Assembly (NCBI RefSeq): GCF_008831285.2
Contig: NC_045141.1
Location: forward strand, 2,730,001-2,794,000
DNA from: Nymphaea colorata
Lineage: Eukaryota; Streptophyta; Magnoliopsida; Nymphaeales; Nymphaeaceae
Length of the DNA: 64,000 nucleotides
Direction: 5' to 3'
Below the pieces are notes generated by a model. It saw nothing but the letters and a program-made list of their open reading frames with translations, was not told the DNA's origin and did no database searches. Positions 12,901-23,763 of the stretch are shown here, piece by piece; positions within the stretch are counted from its first letter, which is position 1; every line of letters begins with the position of its first letter. Both the position numbers and the translations under genes were made by a program.

Positions 12901-14409
12901 GATAGGAGAGGACGAGTCAGCAAGGCTAAGCAAACAATTGAAGTCTCCTGCCAACAGCCAAGGTGAAGCAACAAGCTGACGAACATGATGCAGTTCAGCC
13001 CACAGCCGGTCACGCAAAGCTCCAACGCAAGAGCCATAGACCGCAGTAACTAAGACTGGGCCATTGGGCTAGAGACCATTGAGAGTAGCTAAGATAGAGT
13101 ATCTACCAACATGCACAACAACCCCCGTAAGAGATGGAGACCAAGTCAGCAGGATGCTGCCAACGACACCATTAGCCGGCAGGAACCCGAAGGACGGTTG
13201 ACGCAATAAAGTACAAACACAAGCATGAGAGATGACAGACAACTTGGTCTCAACCACGATAAGCACTGAAGGTCCATGCTGACGGGCCCAAGAAGAGAGA
13301 TATCTACGCCGATAATGGGCACTCAGGCCCCGCACATTCCAACATGCTACCCTCATGGGGAAACCACGTGAAGCGACACACGCCTGGCCGTCCTAGCAGT
13401 ACTGGGAGGGAGGATAGAGGCTGCAAAAGCCCCAATCCTACGCAATTCCCGCCGCAACCTGGCAAGGCTGGAGTGTTAGACCGGTGCGACAATGACAACA
13501 AAAAAGAACGCAACAAATCAAGTTGCTCCTGCGGGAGAGAGACCTTAAGAGCGGCCAGTGCATCCGGAAGGGAGATGCCATGCTCAGCGTCCAACAAAGG
13601 GGCACCAGGTGGCAACCTATTGGGTACGGAGGGACAAACAACATGTCTAGTGGTGGGACCAGGCAACTGAACAAGAGAGAGAGGGGATGTTGGCCGTGCA
13701 GTGGTGGACACGGAATCAGACTGCATGGTGGGGGAAAAAGTGTCAACAGAATGGATGTAAGGGAGGGCAGGGCTAACAGGTGGGAGGGGCAGGCAGGCAG
13801 GGTTGCTAGGAGAGCCACGACTGAGTCGAGGGAGCAGTATATGCAGAGAAAGCAAGTCGGTGGTAAAGCTACTGTCAAAAGAAACAGAAGAAATACATTT
13901 CAAATATCCAAAGGAAGAGGTCCTGAGTGGTAAGGGGGCAGAGGGGGGCCAATAACAAACGTAAAGAGCAGGAAACATGCAACAGAGGGAGATGGGCTGA
14001 CTGGGGGTGACGAAAAGCTAGAGGTCAAGTCAGTGGAGGCCTCAGTCGAAGAAGAGCAAGCAACAACAGTGACCACAAGGGTGCGACCCCCTGCTGAGGG
14101 GTGGGCAGCCGATGGTGACAGCGCAAAGGACCGAACGTCGCCAAGGTCTGGCTGAGCAGCAGACAACACCGGGTCGGGGCATCTCGAGGTGGACACCGGG
14201 TCGGGGCATCTCGAGGTGGACGCACATGAATCCCCAACTAGCAAGGCTGAAAAAGGAAGGGGCAAGCAAGGTACCTCGGGGGGCCACGACAGAGAGTAGG
14301 CAGGACTCGATCGCAAAGGTAAGGCTGGCTTCCGCGGTGAGGGAAGCAAGGGCGGGAGCTGTGAAGGCAGGAGCTTGGCCATCAAAGAGCACTGGTGTGG
14401 CTGACCACC

Positions 14410-14410
<1 letters not shown>
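9924..14410 (-). mobile_element. L1-type LINE, decayed, near full length ORF2
   Basis: Non-LTR retrotransposon read from right to left. The 5' part (about 13360-14410) is Pro/Ser/Leu-rich open sequence in which I see no CCHC zinc knuckle, so ORF1 is not confidently identified. ORF2 follows from 13356. Both sides abut (GA)n tracts. No poly(A) tail is visible at the 3' end near 9924. A 27 bp direct duplication lies at about 14166-14219. Boundaries are approximate because a target-site duplication cannot be separated from the microsatellite. Confidence 0.8.
10230..13356 (-). pseudogene. LINE ORF2: endonuclease, reverse transcriptase, zf-RVT
   Basis: The endonuclease starts MRVACWNVRGLSAHYRR (13356) and continues in the same frame past a TAG near 13069 to VASPWLLAGDFNCLL, RRLDRIFLSPEL and the SDHAPLLLSL box. 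Further in-frame stops lie near 12361 and 12034. The RT begins GSGKAPGIDGFPIKFF, then PYKIIAKLLSLRL and AFIKGRRLQDAVVLANE. A frameshift follows near 11600, after which come GLRQGCPLSPLLFNL and the catalytic LQYADDFLLFG (about 11300). The C-terminal zinc-binding region follows as WLLLTDHINTFDHLQ and ISLANQCLLCLA (about 10430). Domain order matches plant L1 elements. At least four stops and one frameshift mean it cannot make an intact ORF2 protein. Confidence 0.9.

Positions 14411-14443
<33 letters not shown>
14411..14443. repeat. (GA)n microsatellite at LINE 5' side
   Basis: About 16 GA units following CCTA, mirroring the (GA)n at the other end of the LINE. Confidence 0.95.
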
Positions 14444-14445
<2 letters not shown>

Positions 14446-17160
14446 TCTTTCTTTCCCTATGAATCTCTCCATCTTTTGAGGGATTCAAAGTGAAAGGAAG
14501 ACTCATTTCCTTTCCCTTTTATTCCTTTCTATTTCTTTGCATCAAAACCCACCCTTTTATAGTACTTTTCTTGCCCTCCCCTCTCCCCATCCAAACACCC
14601 TTACTTCCACCATTTTCTTTCCTTTCTGTCTAGTTTTCATCCATGCAATGATGTAGACGCAAGTATGGATCCAACCAAGTGTGAGAATGCCCGAGCCAAG
14701 AAATATAGCAAAAGGAGGCTTCATGTCCAGCCCAAGGATAGGTTATCGAGCCCAATGGATTAGGTAAAACACAATCAACATATCCACAGGTGCCCCAAGA
14801 ATGCAGATATAGATTACATAATGAATTGAACAGGCGTTAGGGTATCAAACTAGTCTATAGAGTGGACATGAGTTTCATCAGGTCAAGTGCAAGGGCAAAA
14901 TAATTTAACCACCTGGGCAAAGGCATCCATGAAATGAGACCTGATCCGATATATACATTAATGAGCATGGCAGGCACTTTGGGTTGGTCCCATTGAGGCG
15001 ATTCTGTGATGGAGCAAGACCAAGATATCTGGGTGTCGGGCTGGACTTGAGTATTGGACTTGGCACCCTAAGAGTAGAGATGTCAATGGATCAGATTCAA
15101 ATCAAATATACCTTTTATCATATTCGATTTTTCAAATATTTATATATTCGAAGTCGGACTTGGACTTGAATGTGGATGAAGAGAACACTATACCATATCC
15201 AAATTTTGACTTTTAAATCTACATCTGCATCTGACTTTTAAGTTATATCTGAATCCGATCTGTTTTCGACTTTTAAGTCTCATCCCCCAATCCAACTTTT
15301 AAGTCCTATCTGAATCTGATTGGAGTCTGAATTCTAAGCCATATGCAAAACTGATTTGAATATGCTCTTAAATTCTATTGGAATTTGATCTGTAATCTAA
15401 TTTTATTAATTAGCTAATTTTGAAATATATATATAAGCCAATAACATATTCTTTTAAACATGTGCCAATATTAAAGTAATGTAGTAAATAATGAAAGAAT
15501 GTATCCAGGTTGCCTACAAATTGTATTTTCAACATCATAGTTAAGGAACTAACATGTCCAATAAAGACAAGTGCAATTGCACGCTCAGATTGTAAGTACC
15601 AAGCCATTTAGGTTGGATCTTGGTGCTATATTTAATTTAATAAAGTAATAATTACCAAGGAAAATTATCGTATGTTTTCACTATTTTCTTGAACAAAACA
15701 GTGTGTAACATGCTTCTTGTATAAGCTGAATCAACTCCTCGAAACATGACCATTGCTTGAGAGAGAATGAACGGTCAAATCTTTCAAAATAAAGCCTGCA
15801 AGGATTTATCCATTTTAAATAATAAGAATTATAAGAAGGTAATATGTATAGAAATGTACAGTAAATGCCAAATGAACAATAGAAATCCAACATTAACTTC
15901 ACACCAGCCGAAACTCAAGTAACCGGCGGTATTTTCTAAGCTTATTGAGAGGGGACGAGAGAGACAGGGGATGAGAGAAGAGGTTGAACAAATATAAGAA
16001 AGTATATATATGTTACGTCACATCATCAAGCTTCATAACCTAGACCATTCAAACTTCAATTTTCAAAATTTTACTTGTTTGTTGTTTTTTGATGCAACAT
16101 GAGACAGAACGAGTCACTCCATCACAACCTTAACGAGAAAACATCTTCACCACATAATACGAGCTTACAAGATCTACCTTTCAATGCCTGAACTTGCCTA
16201 ATGTTCTGTATATTTTGATATATACTTTGACCATGTTGACGCAATATAGAGGATAATGCTATCAAATGCAAAGAAAATTTTAATTAAATAAATATCTTAA
16301 ACACAAATAATGTATGCAGATGTCAATGATACTTTGTTTTTAGGCAAGAGTGTACACAAATCAAAATCATCTAACAAGAAAATGAAATAAGCAATAAAAA
16401 AATTATGTTACGATTTTAATAATTAATTAATTACATTCAGTTTGATCTCGCAACTGTTCACAATAATGTTTCTTAATCAAACAATGGAAGTTTGATTTAC
16501 AAAATTGACACCATGTGGTGCTTTATTAGCATATATCATTATATATATATATAATTTAACATAACTTTAATTGAAAATAGTTTTTCCCCATGTAGAGATA
16601 TTACATATATTTTATAGTAACAAAATGATTAGATCAAGCTAATATTTCAATCGACTTAAATGGTGTGGCCAAATTAACAAAGCTGGAAAAGGAAAAGCAG
16701 AGACAAGGAGCAGACCCCTAAATTTTCTTTGGCCTCTCAATCTCTTTCCTGCTCCTCCACCATTATAAATGTTCAATTCCTCCCTTTACCTCCTCACGAT
16801 CACGTCATTATACAATCCCTTGTGTTCGTCTAGCCGCAACGTACACCACTGCTCTTTACATTTTCTATCTACAAATGAAAAATTATCTCCAAGGATGACA
16901 AAAAAGAGGGTAGATAATAGAAACTAAACAATAAGCAGTTGTTAGAGAACAAGGTCCTAACCCGGGGTCTGCAAACGAATAAGGCTGGCCACATTCTAAA
17001 GAAACCACAGTCTTGCTAATATCAGACTTTAAACAATCTCAACCAAATAAGAAGCTCCCTCCTCCCTCTCACCACTGGTATCTGATATCTCCTCTTCCCA
17101 GTCAACCTCAACAGTCAGCAGTCGCCCATTTTCTTTTCTTCCCTGGTGTCTTCATGAAGA
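14444..17160. other. Non-coding DNA with one MITE-like fragment
   Basis: No gene is supported. At 15075 the string TAGAGATGTCAATGGATC begins a stretch rich in GATTCAAATC- and CGAATC-like words up to about 15400. This resembles the 57974 element and is probably a hAT MITE fragment. AT-rich DNA follows. Around 16690-17150 the sequence is pyrimidine-rich with a TATA-like CATTATAAATG near 16761, possibly a dead promoter or LTR end. Confidence 0.4.
15075..15400. mobile_element. hAT MITE fragment, GTCAAYGGATC family
   Basis: It starts TAGAGATGTCAATGGATC, close to TAGGGATGTCAACGGATC at 57974. Subterminal words (ATTCGATT, AATCCGATCTG, AATCTGATTGG) recur as in that copy. TAGGGATG-type ends are typical of Ac-like hAT elements. 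The right end and target duplication are not visible. Confidence 0.45.
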
Positions 17161-18713
17161 AACAATGTCTCGTTTTTGTTCTATGAAACCTGGGTGCATC
17201 AATTTTGCCTTCGCACCTGCGTCGACACAATGCGGGTGCGAGTGCGCCACCGGTGCGCACTCAATTGAGTCAAACAAGAGTCAGGTGCGGTCATCCGCAC
17301 CAGACCAAAACCGTTCTTTTCTGACTCGCACCCGATTTGACGCGAGTCGGGTGCGGTCAAAGGAAAATAAATATACTTTTGTCCATATTTTAGGTTTTTT
17401 TTATTATTTTTAAAAGTTAAAAGTTTTAACAATCGACCGGACGACCTCCCCGGCTCCCCCTTTTTCGTCCCTCTTCTTCTTCGACCCTCAGGCAGGGCTT
17501 CAATCTTCATCCCCTTCTTCGACCTTCTGCCCTTCTTCCTGACTCCCTTCTTCTTCTTCGTCCCTTGACTCCCTCCTTCTTTGTCGCATTGGTGGAGGGC
17601 TGGAGGCTGGAGCCGCCGTCCTCTTCTTCGTGCCGCCGTCCTCTTCTTCGTCGCATTGGGTGGAGCCGGCGTTTCTTCTTCGTCCCTTCTTCTCAGTTCT
17701 TCTTTGTGTTACTGGTAAGTGGTAAGTAGACTGGCAATCTCTCTTGCCCACTCTCCCTCTCCCGGTTTTCTCATTTCTGTTTCAAGAATGGTGTATTTGG
17801 GTTTTCTCGTTTGGTCTGGTTCTCTCTTTTTTTTTCTCATTTTTGGGTTTTCTTGTTTTCTATTGTCACTGCCGGTCGAAGCAGCGGCTTGCCATCGACT
17901 CCTTCAGACTTCAGTCCTTTGCTGTTTATTCCCACGGCCATTTCTGGCCTACGATCCCTTTGTAGTTGGGGAGGTGATTCTTTTTCCCCAATACTGTTTC
18001 TGTTTGTCTTATTTAGCATGGATTGGTACTTGGTAGGTTTCTGTTGTGTCATTTAAGCAGGAATTTTGGATGCAACATTTCACTTTTATTTCATGCTCTT
18101 CAGTCTTCACAGTATCCCATTAGTTTGTTGATCAAATCATGCCATCAATTGCCTTGTTTGCTCTAAATAGCATTCTTGGGACTACATGTTTCTAGTCCTG
18201 CGTACATAAATAGATTCACTCACAATTTTGTAATTTAAGATCCATATTGCAATTGACATGAGTAGATCCTGCGTACATAAACAGATTCATTTATAATCAA
18301 TCATTTATAATCAATATCCACCAGAGTTATCAGTAAGATCAAAATGACATGGGAACATGGGATGCAGTGCGTGAAACAGCAGGGCTGCAGGGAAAAGTTT
18401 TCTTGCTAAATTAAGAGTGCACAATGTCTTTCTCTTCCTCTTTGGTAGGAGGAGTCATGATTTCATCTATATAGGATGAAAAAAGAAAAGATCGTTGAGA
18501 CAGAAAGAACACCACACACAAATGCAAAGTACATTTTTTCTATTTTGTGTAGGACAATAAAAGGATTTATTGATGAGGTTGGTGTTTCTATCATAGCACA
18601 ATCATTCAAGTTTGCAAGTTCACATGATCAGAAAGTTGCATACATTCCTTTGTATGATGTCAACTAGGAATTCTGCCACACGTAGGAGCTTGCTTGTCTA
18701 CAAGGCTATATTG

Positions 18714-18896
18714 AAAAACCAGTGCCGCTATCTATTCTTAAATTTGTTTAATGTTTATAGTCTTTGGCTCTCTCCTTGTTTTTGATTAAAAACCAGTGCT
18801 GCTATCTATTCTTAAATTTGTTTAATGTTTATAGTCTTTGGTTCTCTGCTTGTTTTTTATTAAAAAACCAGTGCTGCTATGTATTCTTAAATTTGT
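18714..18896. repeat. Tandem repeat, about 75 bp, 2.4 copies
   Basis: Units begin AAAACCAGTGCYGCTATCT near 18715, 18789 and 18864, followed by TTCTTAAATTTGTTTAATG and TATAGTCTTTGG. The third copy is partial. Confidence 0.9.
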
Positions 18897-19025
18897 TATA
18901 TTTGAAATTTTTTATTTTGAACTTTGAAGGTAAAACCACAAAAGATGGCAAACAGAACGAAAAGAAAAGAAGTTGTTTCAGATTCTCCTGCAATAGGCTC
19001 TTCATGTAGTGTGGATGTGGATGAA

Positions 19026-19140
19026 GGTGAATTGATGGTATATATTTGTTGTCGAATGTTGAATTGATGATATATATTTCTTGTTGAATGTTGAATTGAT
19101 GATATATATTTGTTGTTGAATTTTGAATTGATGATTGATA
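19026..19140. repeat. Short tandem repeat, TGAATTGATG..TATATATTTG
   Basis: About three units of 36-38 bp, each with TTGAATTGATG, ATATATTT and TTGTTG/TTGTCG words, followed by a partial unit. Confidence 0.85.
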
Positions 19141-19354
19141 ATGATATCATGATTAGCAAATTGCAATTTTGATCTTGTTATTTAATAATTTTGTTGTTTA
19201 TATTATTATATTTTAAAAATAATAAAATACTCTCGTCGCAACTAAATTTTTTAAGATGTACCGCACCAACACTCGCACCCCGCACTCAGGTGACATAATT
19301 TTTGTTAGGTGGTGCCTTCATGAAGAAACAATGACTCTTTTTCGTTGGGTGGCG

Positions 19355-19475
19355 TCTTCAAGAAGAAGCAAGAGAGACGCAGACAGAGAATGACCCAATA
19401 GTTTCCACAAACCAAGAAGAAACAAGAGAGACGCAGACAGAGAATGACCCAATAGTTTCCACAAACCTGGAATGG
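19355..19475. repeat. Tandem duplication, about 56 bp
   Basis: Two copies of a unit containing AGAGAGACGCAGACAGAGAA and CCCAATAGTTTCCACAAACC. The surrounding GGTGTCTTCATGAAGAAACA-like words at 17142, 19312 and 19350 suggest an older repeat array. Confidence 0.85.
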
Positions 19476-19977
19476 AAGAGCCAATGGTTCCATAAACGTA
19501 CTTGGAAAGAAACATGTGAATAAGCGGAACTTGAAAAGAAGGAGACAATAACAATATTGTTTGAAAATATTTAAATCTTTACTCTTTTCCTCACTAGTTG
19601 GTAACCATATAGTTACATGTAAGTCAAGTTCAGTGTGCCTTTAATTTTTAAATGGTTTTACTTATTTTTTAAAATGAAAAATAAATGTATATGTTGCTAC
19701 CACTTTATATAAGATTATACATGTATAAGAATTAAATTCATTTAATTAATTACCCAGTCAATTTTAAGTTCATTTGAAGACTATACAAAATTTGACAGCG
19801 GCAACAATAGTCGTTTGAATTTAAAATTTCTTTTAGCTATATCAATTTTCATATCTGCAATGTAATAGACCATTTTTTTTATTTTCGTATTTATTTATTA
19901 AATAGTTCTTTAACTGAGTAAAACGTGCATATCCATTGTTAGTTTTTTGTATTACTAAAGATATCGGCGGTCATTGT

Positions 19978-20400
19978 CAGGGCTGCACAACGAGTCGAGC
20001 CAACTCGGGCTCGACTCGAACTCGCTCGAATAAACTCGACTCTAGCTCGACTCATTCTTTATATGAGTCGAGCTCGAGCTTAAAGATAATCTGGAGTACG
20101 TTAATGAGTCAAGTTCGAGTTGGTCAAACTCAACTCAACTAAACTCGACTTGGCTTGACTTTAATCTCGACTTTTTGTTTTGCGTTTTTAGTTTTCTCTC
20201 TTTCTTCCCTCTCTTCACCCGCGCAAGCCGACTTTAATCTCGACTTTTTGTTTTGAGTTTTTAGTTTTCCCTCCTTTTTTTCCCTCTCTTCATCCTTTTT
20301 CTCTCTCTTCACCATGCAGCCACGCTCCCTTGTTTGAGTTGAAGTTGTGAAGCCCTACAAAAAGTCGAGCTGAGCTCGACTCGGCTCGTGTGCAGCCCTA
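19978..20400. mobile_element. hAT-type MITE with CAGGGCTGCACA ends
   Basis: It begins CAGGGCTGCACAACGAGTCG and ends CTCGTGTGCAGCCCTA. The complement of that end is TAGGGCTGCACACGAG, giving a terminal inverted repeat of about 16 bp with small differences. Repeated GCTCGACTCG and CTCGAGC words form subterminal palindromes. YAGGGNTG ends are characteristic of Ac-like hAT elements. No clear 8 bp target duplication was found. A central direct repeat of ACTTTAATCTCGACTTTTTG occurs twice (near 20158 and 20230). Confidence 0.75.
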
Positions 20401-21940
20401 AACGTTACAACGTTAGTTCCTACTTCCTATTCAGGATCTTAGGTAAGAATATTGAGAGTTTTTAAACAAGGGGAGCCATATTATTTCATATTAAACATAT
20501 GCATTACTTTAGGAAACTATCTCAGTTGATCGTTCTTTGTTGAAATAATTGGTTTTATTGTATCAAATTAACTATTTGTTTAGTTAAGTGAAATATCTAT
20601 TAACTGATTAAATAAAAAAACAACCTTTTCTATTAACGAAAATTTTTTATTTTCAGATTGGCAAAATCATATGTAACAATATTTTAAAGTTCATTATAGT
20701 GGTGGTGTTCATGTTTTTATTAATCAATTAAAACATATTACGGTATATTACATTTTCCATGTTTTAAAGTCTACCTGTGCAAAATATCGTTATGGAGATT
20801 GTAAGTCTCAAATAGTGTGCGGCAACTTTGGTGACCCATTACTATTATTAAAATTTTTTATATAATACTAGCTCATATTAAGTTATTACCCTCAGTTTCT
20901 AATTAATTATTTTATTTTTTTGTTTTCAAATTATTTTTATATTACTATTGTTATTTTTATACTTGTAGTATTTTGTTATAAATAACTTCAACCTTTGTTA
21001 GCAATTTTTGTTTAAAATGTTTTATATTATTTGCAGTTGGTTTTGTAGGCAATCCATTTGTTTATTAATTGATTGCATGAATGAACTATATTTCAGTTTA
21101 TCTAGTCAAATAATTTATTTAATTATTAGAATATGCATCTTTGATTTAATTAAAAAAATTGTTTAGGTAATAAAAATCTTATATGAAATGTTAGGAAACA
21201 AAAAACTTATCTGAAATATGAATTTGGAGTCTCAATTATACAAAACATAAGTTAAAAAAATTGGACTCTCAAATAGTGATCATAGGTCATTATTCTCATA
21301 TACTTAAGTTTGTTTTCTTTACCATATTTTATGGTAATATTGTTTAAAAATTGCGGTTTTTTAGTTTTTATAAGCTTGTTTATATAATATTGGTTCTTCA
21401 TTTTAAATATTTTTTTGAAAAGCTTATAGGATTTCATATGATTAGCATGAGATTCAAATTTGATTCAATCTTACTACAGGTTGGGGGATATGAGATACGA
21501 AAGGTGAAGATCGATTGGCTAAGAACAAACTTGTGCTTTCTATTGGTTAATGGAAAAATAATGAATCTAATTGAAACCCATAATATTTCAATGAGAATAC
21601 CTAACAGTAAAGAAGAATATACAAAGTATGATTGTATGAACACGTTGCCTTCTGAGGTTGGTCGACCCATGCTGTTGTTCCTATTTGCATGCCAATTTCT
21701 ATATAAGAATTATGTTCATAACTAATTTCAAAATTTTATATTTGTTCTTTTGGCAACAGCTTTTGCCAAAAGTGCCCAGCTTTCTCATGGGTTATGTTTC
21801 AAGACCCAAGCAAATCATTAGCTCCAGATAAGGTATGACTTTATATAATTTATGTTCATCTAATATTGTGGAGGTAAAGTTGGTACTTGTGATTTCGCCT
21901 TTTACCAAAACATTCTACCATTGTGACAGGTTACAATTTC
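20401..21940. other. AT-rich intergenic DNA with an unassigned frame
   Basis: Mostly AT-rich and non-coding. The frame 21351-21725 (124 residues; later part KVKIDWLRTNLCFLLVNGK and YDCMNTLPSEVGRP) is not recognised. It lacks splice or promoter context and I do not call it a gene. Confidence 0.4.
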
Positions 21941-21949
21941 AAAACCTAC

Positions 21950-22340
21950 AGTCCGCCTCATGAGATATCCTCATGGTTCGAATTCGAGTGTATATGGATA
22001 TGGACTCATGGTTTGGATTCAGATGTATACATATATCAGCTCATTGTTCAGATTGGTTCAGATTCAGATGTATTCAAATATCGGCCCATTGCTCGAATTT
22101 GGATGTACTGAATTGGATCAGATATTAGCTCATGATTTGGACATAAGTTTGTTAAGATGCTTACTATCCCATTGGATATTTATAAATCAATTTTGTATCC
22201 AAATGCAATTGGATGTTATTTCTTAAATTTGAATCCGATAAGATTTCTTAATTAGATGTTAAATTTCTTTCTATGTCAAAGTTTTTAAAGCAATTCAGAT
22301 AGATATCCGATCCGAATCCAATCCAATCCGATAAGACTCA
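21950..22340. mobile_element. hAT MITE fragment, GGATCGGATTC family
   Basis: Many degenerate GGATATGG, GATTCAGATGT and CAGATTGG words lead to GATCCGAATCCAATCC near 22310. This is the same word composition as at 15075 and 57974. Neither end is clean, so it is a fragment. Confidence 0.4.
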
Positions 22341-23500
22341 TGTTGTAAATAATGAAACTTAAAATTAGATAGTTATAGTCCTAAAGAGATTAGAGACATC
22401 TAAATTTATCCAGGATAGAATTAAACCTATCAAACTGCAGGTCATAATCTAGTTCCCTACTAAATATGATCCAAACACTGAAATGTCTCTACCTTTTTTA
22501 CTTTAACTCTAATTTTGTCTAAATTTGAACGTGACTCCATGATACTTGAACAACAACAAGATGGGTTTTAAACTAAAAAACACAAATATTTACATGCAAA
22601 TAATGTCCCAAATATCATGTATTTTATGCATTACCATAGACCCATGGCATCCTAAAGAAAGTATCTGCCATGATGTAAGGACATGAAGAAAGTTGCAAGG
22701 GAGACCACCGCTTGGGCAAAACTAGCAGGCAAGAGCGTGGAGAAACCATAGCCCCAACAAGGATGGTAAGGGGCTATACATGTAAAGACACCATTTCCAA
22801 GGCACAGTCCTCCATGTACAAACCATCTAAGCTTGTTTCCAAGGTGTGTAGAATGAAAACATATTATTAGGAGTATTAGTATTCTTTTCAAGAAGTTAGT
22901 TCTAGTTAGTTTTAGTGTAGACGGTAGTACTAGCTGGTTACTAAAGCAATGCCATTCGTTTTCTTCCTCCACGCCTACATCATTATTTGGCTGGCTTGTG
23001 TCTTCTCGCAACATGGTTCTTGATAGTGTGTGAAATACATTAATATTATTTCATGTAATTTTGAGGTTATTTTATGTGTAAATCATCATGTTTGTCTTTG
23101 TGTAGCGTTAAGTTGTCGTAGTTTGAATTTGATTGAAATTATTGTTAAAACGAAGAAACTATTTGCAAAATAGTGAAATTTAGCTCTTAAGGGTAAAATC
23201 ATCTTTTTCTGTCCTAAAAACCTATATTTTGGTTGAATGTAGGCCCTTGAATCTATCTTGCATATGATTAAATTAAGAATATGCATTTGTTTTGATAAAT
23301 CTTAGTTTATGTAGAAACTAGATGAATTACATAGAAAAGAAAAGAAATAAGTAGTATTTTGAAAATCAAGCATTAATGAATAACTGTTTTTTAAAAGAAA
23401 AACTAAAAATCCCGAAACCTTAGCTCTTGAGTAAAAAAGGGAGCACGACCAGGTCCCTCCTCTCTCTCGGTCGTTTCACTTGGTGAAGCTTGCAAGAGGA
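22341..23500. other. Unassigned DNA
   Basis: No supported gene. The minus-strand frame 22652-23014 (120 residues) has no recognisable motif. Confidence 0.4.
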
Positions 23501-23510
23501 AGAAGCCATT

Positions 23511-23560
23511 GGTGCTCCCAGGCAACGCCCTTATTGGTGCTCCCAGGCAACGCCCCTTGA
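23511..23560. repeat. Tandem duplication, about 26 bp
   Basis: Two adjacent copies of a unit built on ATTGGTGCTCCCAGGCAACG, with start points near 23509 and 23534. Confidence 0.85.
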
Positions 23561-23585
23561 AGGAGCTCCTCCATTTCCACTATGA

Positions 23586-23763
23586 CCCAAATTCTCTCCA
23601 TGACTTTTTCTCTAAAACCTATAGACCCAGCTTGGAGGATGGACGAGTAAAGTCAATGAAGGATTCTATGCATCCCCAAATTCTCTCCATGACTTTTTCT
23701 CTAAAACCTATAGACCCAGCTTGGAGGATGGACGAGTAAAGTCAATGAAGGATTCTATGCATC
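23586..23763. repeat. Tandem duplication, 89 bp, two copies
   Basis: Copies 23586-23674 and 23675-23763 look identical by eye. Each starts CCCAAATTCTCTCC and ends GGATTCTATGCAT. The lack of divergence suggests recent duplication. Confidence 0.93.

Larger units (their letters stand above)
17190..19305. mobile_element. hAT-like non-autonomous element, about 2.1 kb
   Basis: The left part carries GCGGGTGCGAGTGCG (17232-17246) and repeated GGTGCG words. The right part carries CACTCGCACCCCGC (19270-19283), its imperfect inverse, with CCGCACC beside it. Such subterminal GGTGCG inverted repeats are seen in hAT elements. Inside are a CT-rich, exon-like segment (17440-17720), a 75 bp tandem repeat and a short frame at about 18943 reading MANRTKRKEVVSDSP, which looks like a hAT transposase N-terminus. 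No catalytic domain is present. Exact ends are not fixed. Similar 30 bp sequences lie outside both ends (17142 and 19312), suggesting insertion in a tandem-repeat locus. Confidence 0.5.

Noticed and set aside
18714-19140. Possible CRISPR-like array from repeated units
   Set aside because: Units are directly adjacent tandem repeats of about 75 and 37 bp without unique spacers, in plant DNA.
21351-21725. 124-residue plus-strand frame
   Set aside because: First half is Phe/Ile/Lys-rich AT-driven; second half has no family that I know.
22652-23014. 120-residue minus-strand frame
   Set aside because: No motif, no splice context and AT-rich surroundings; insufficient for a gene call.
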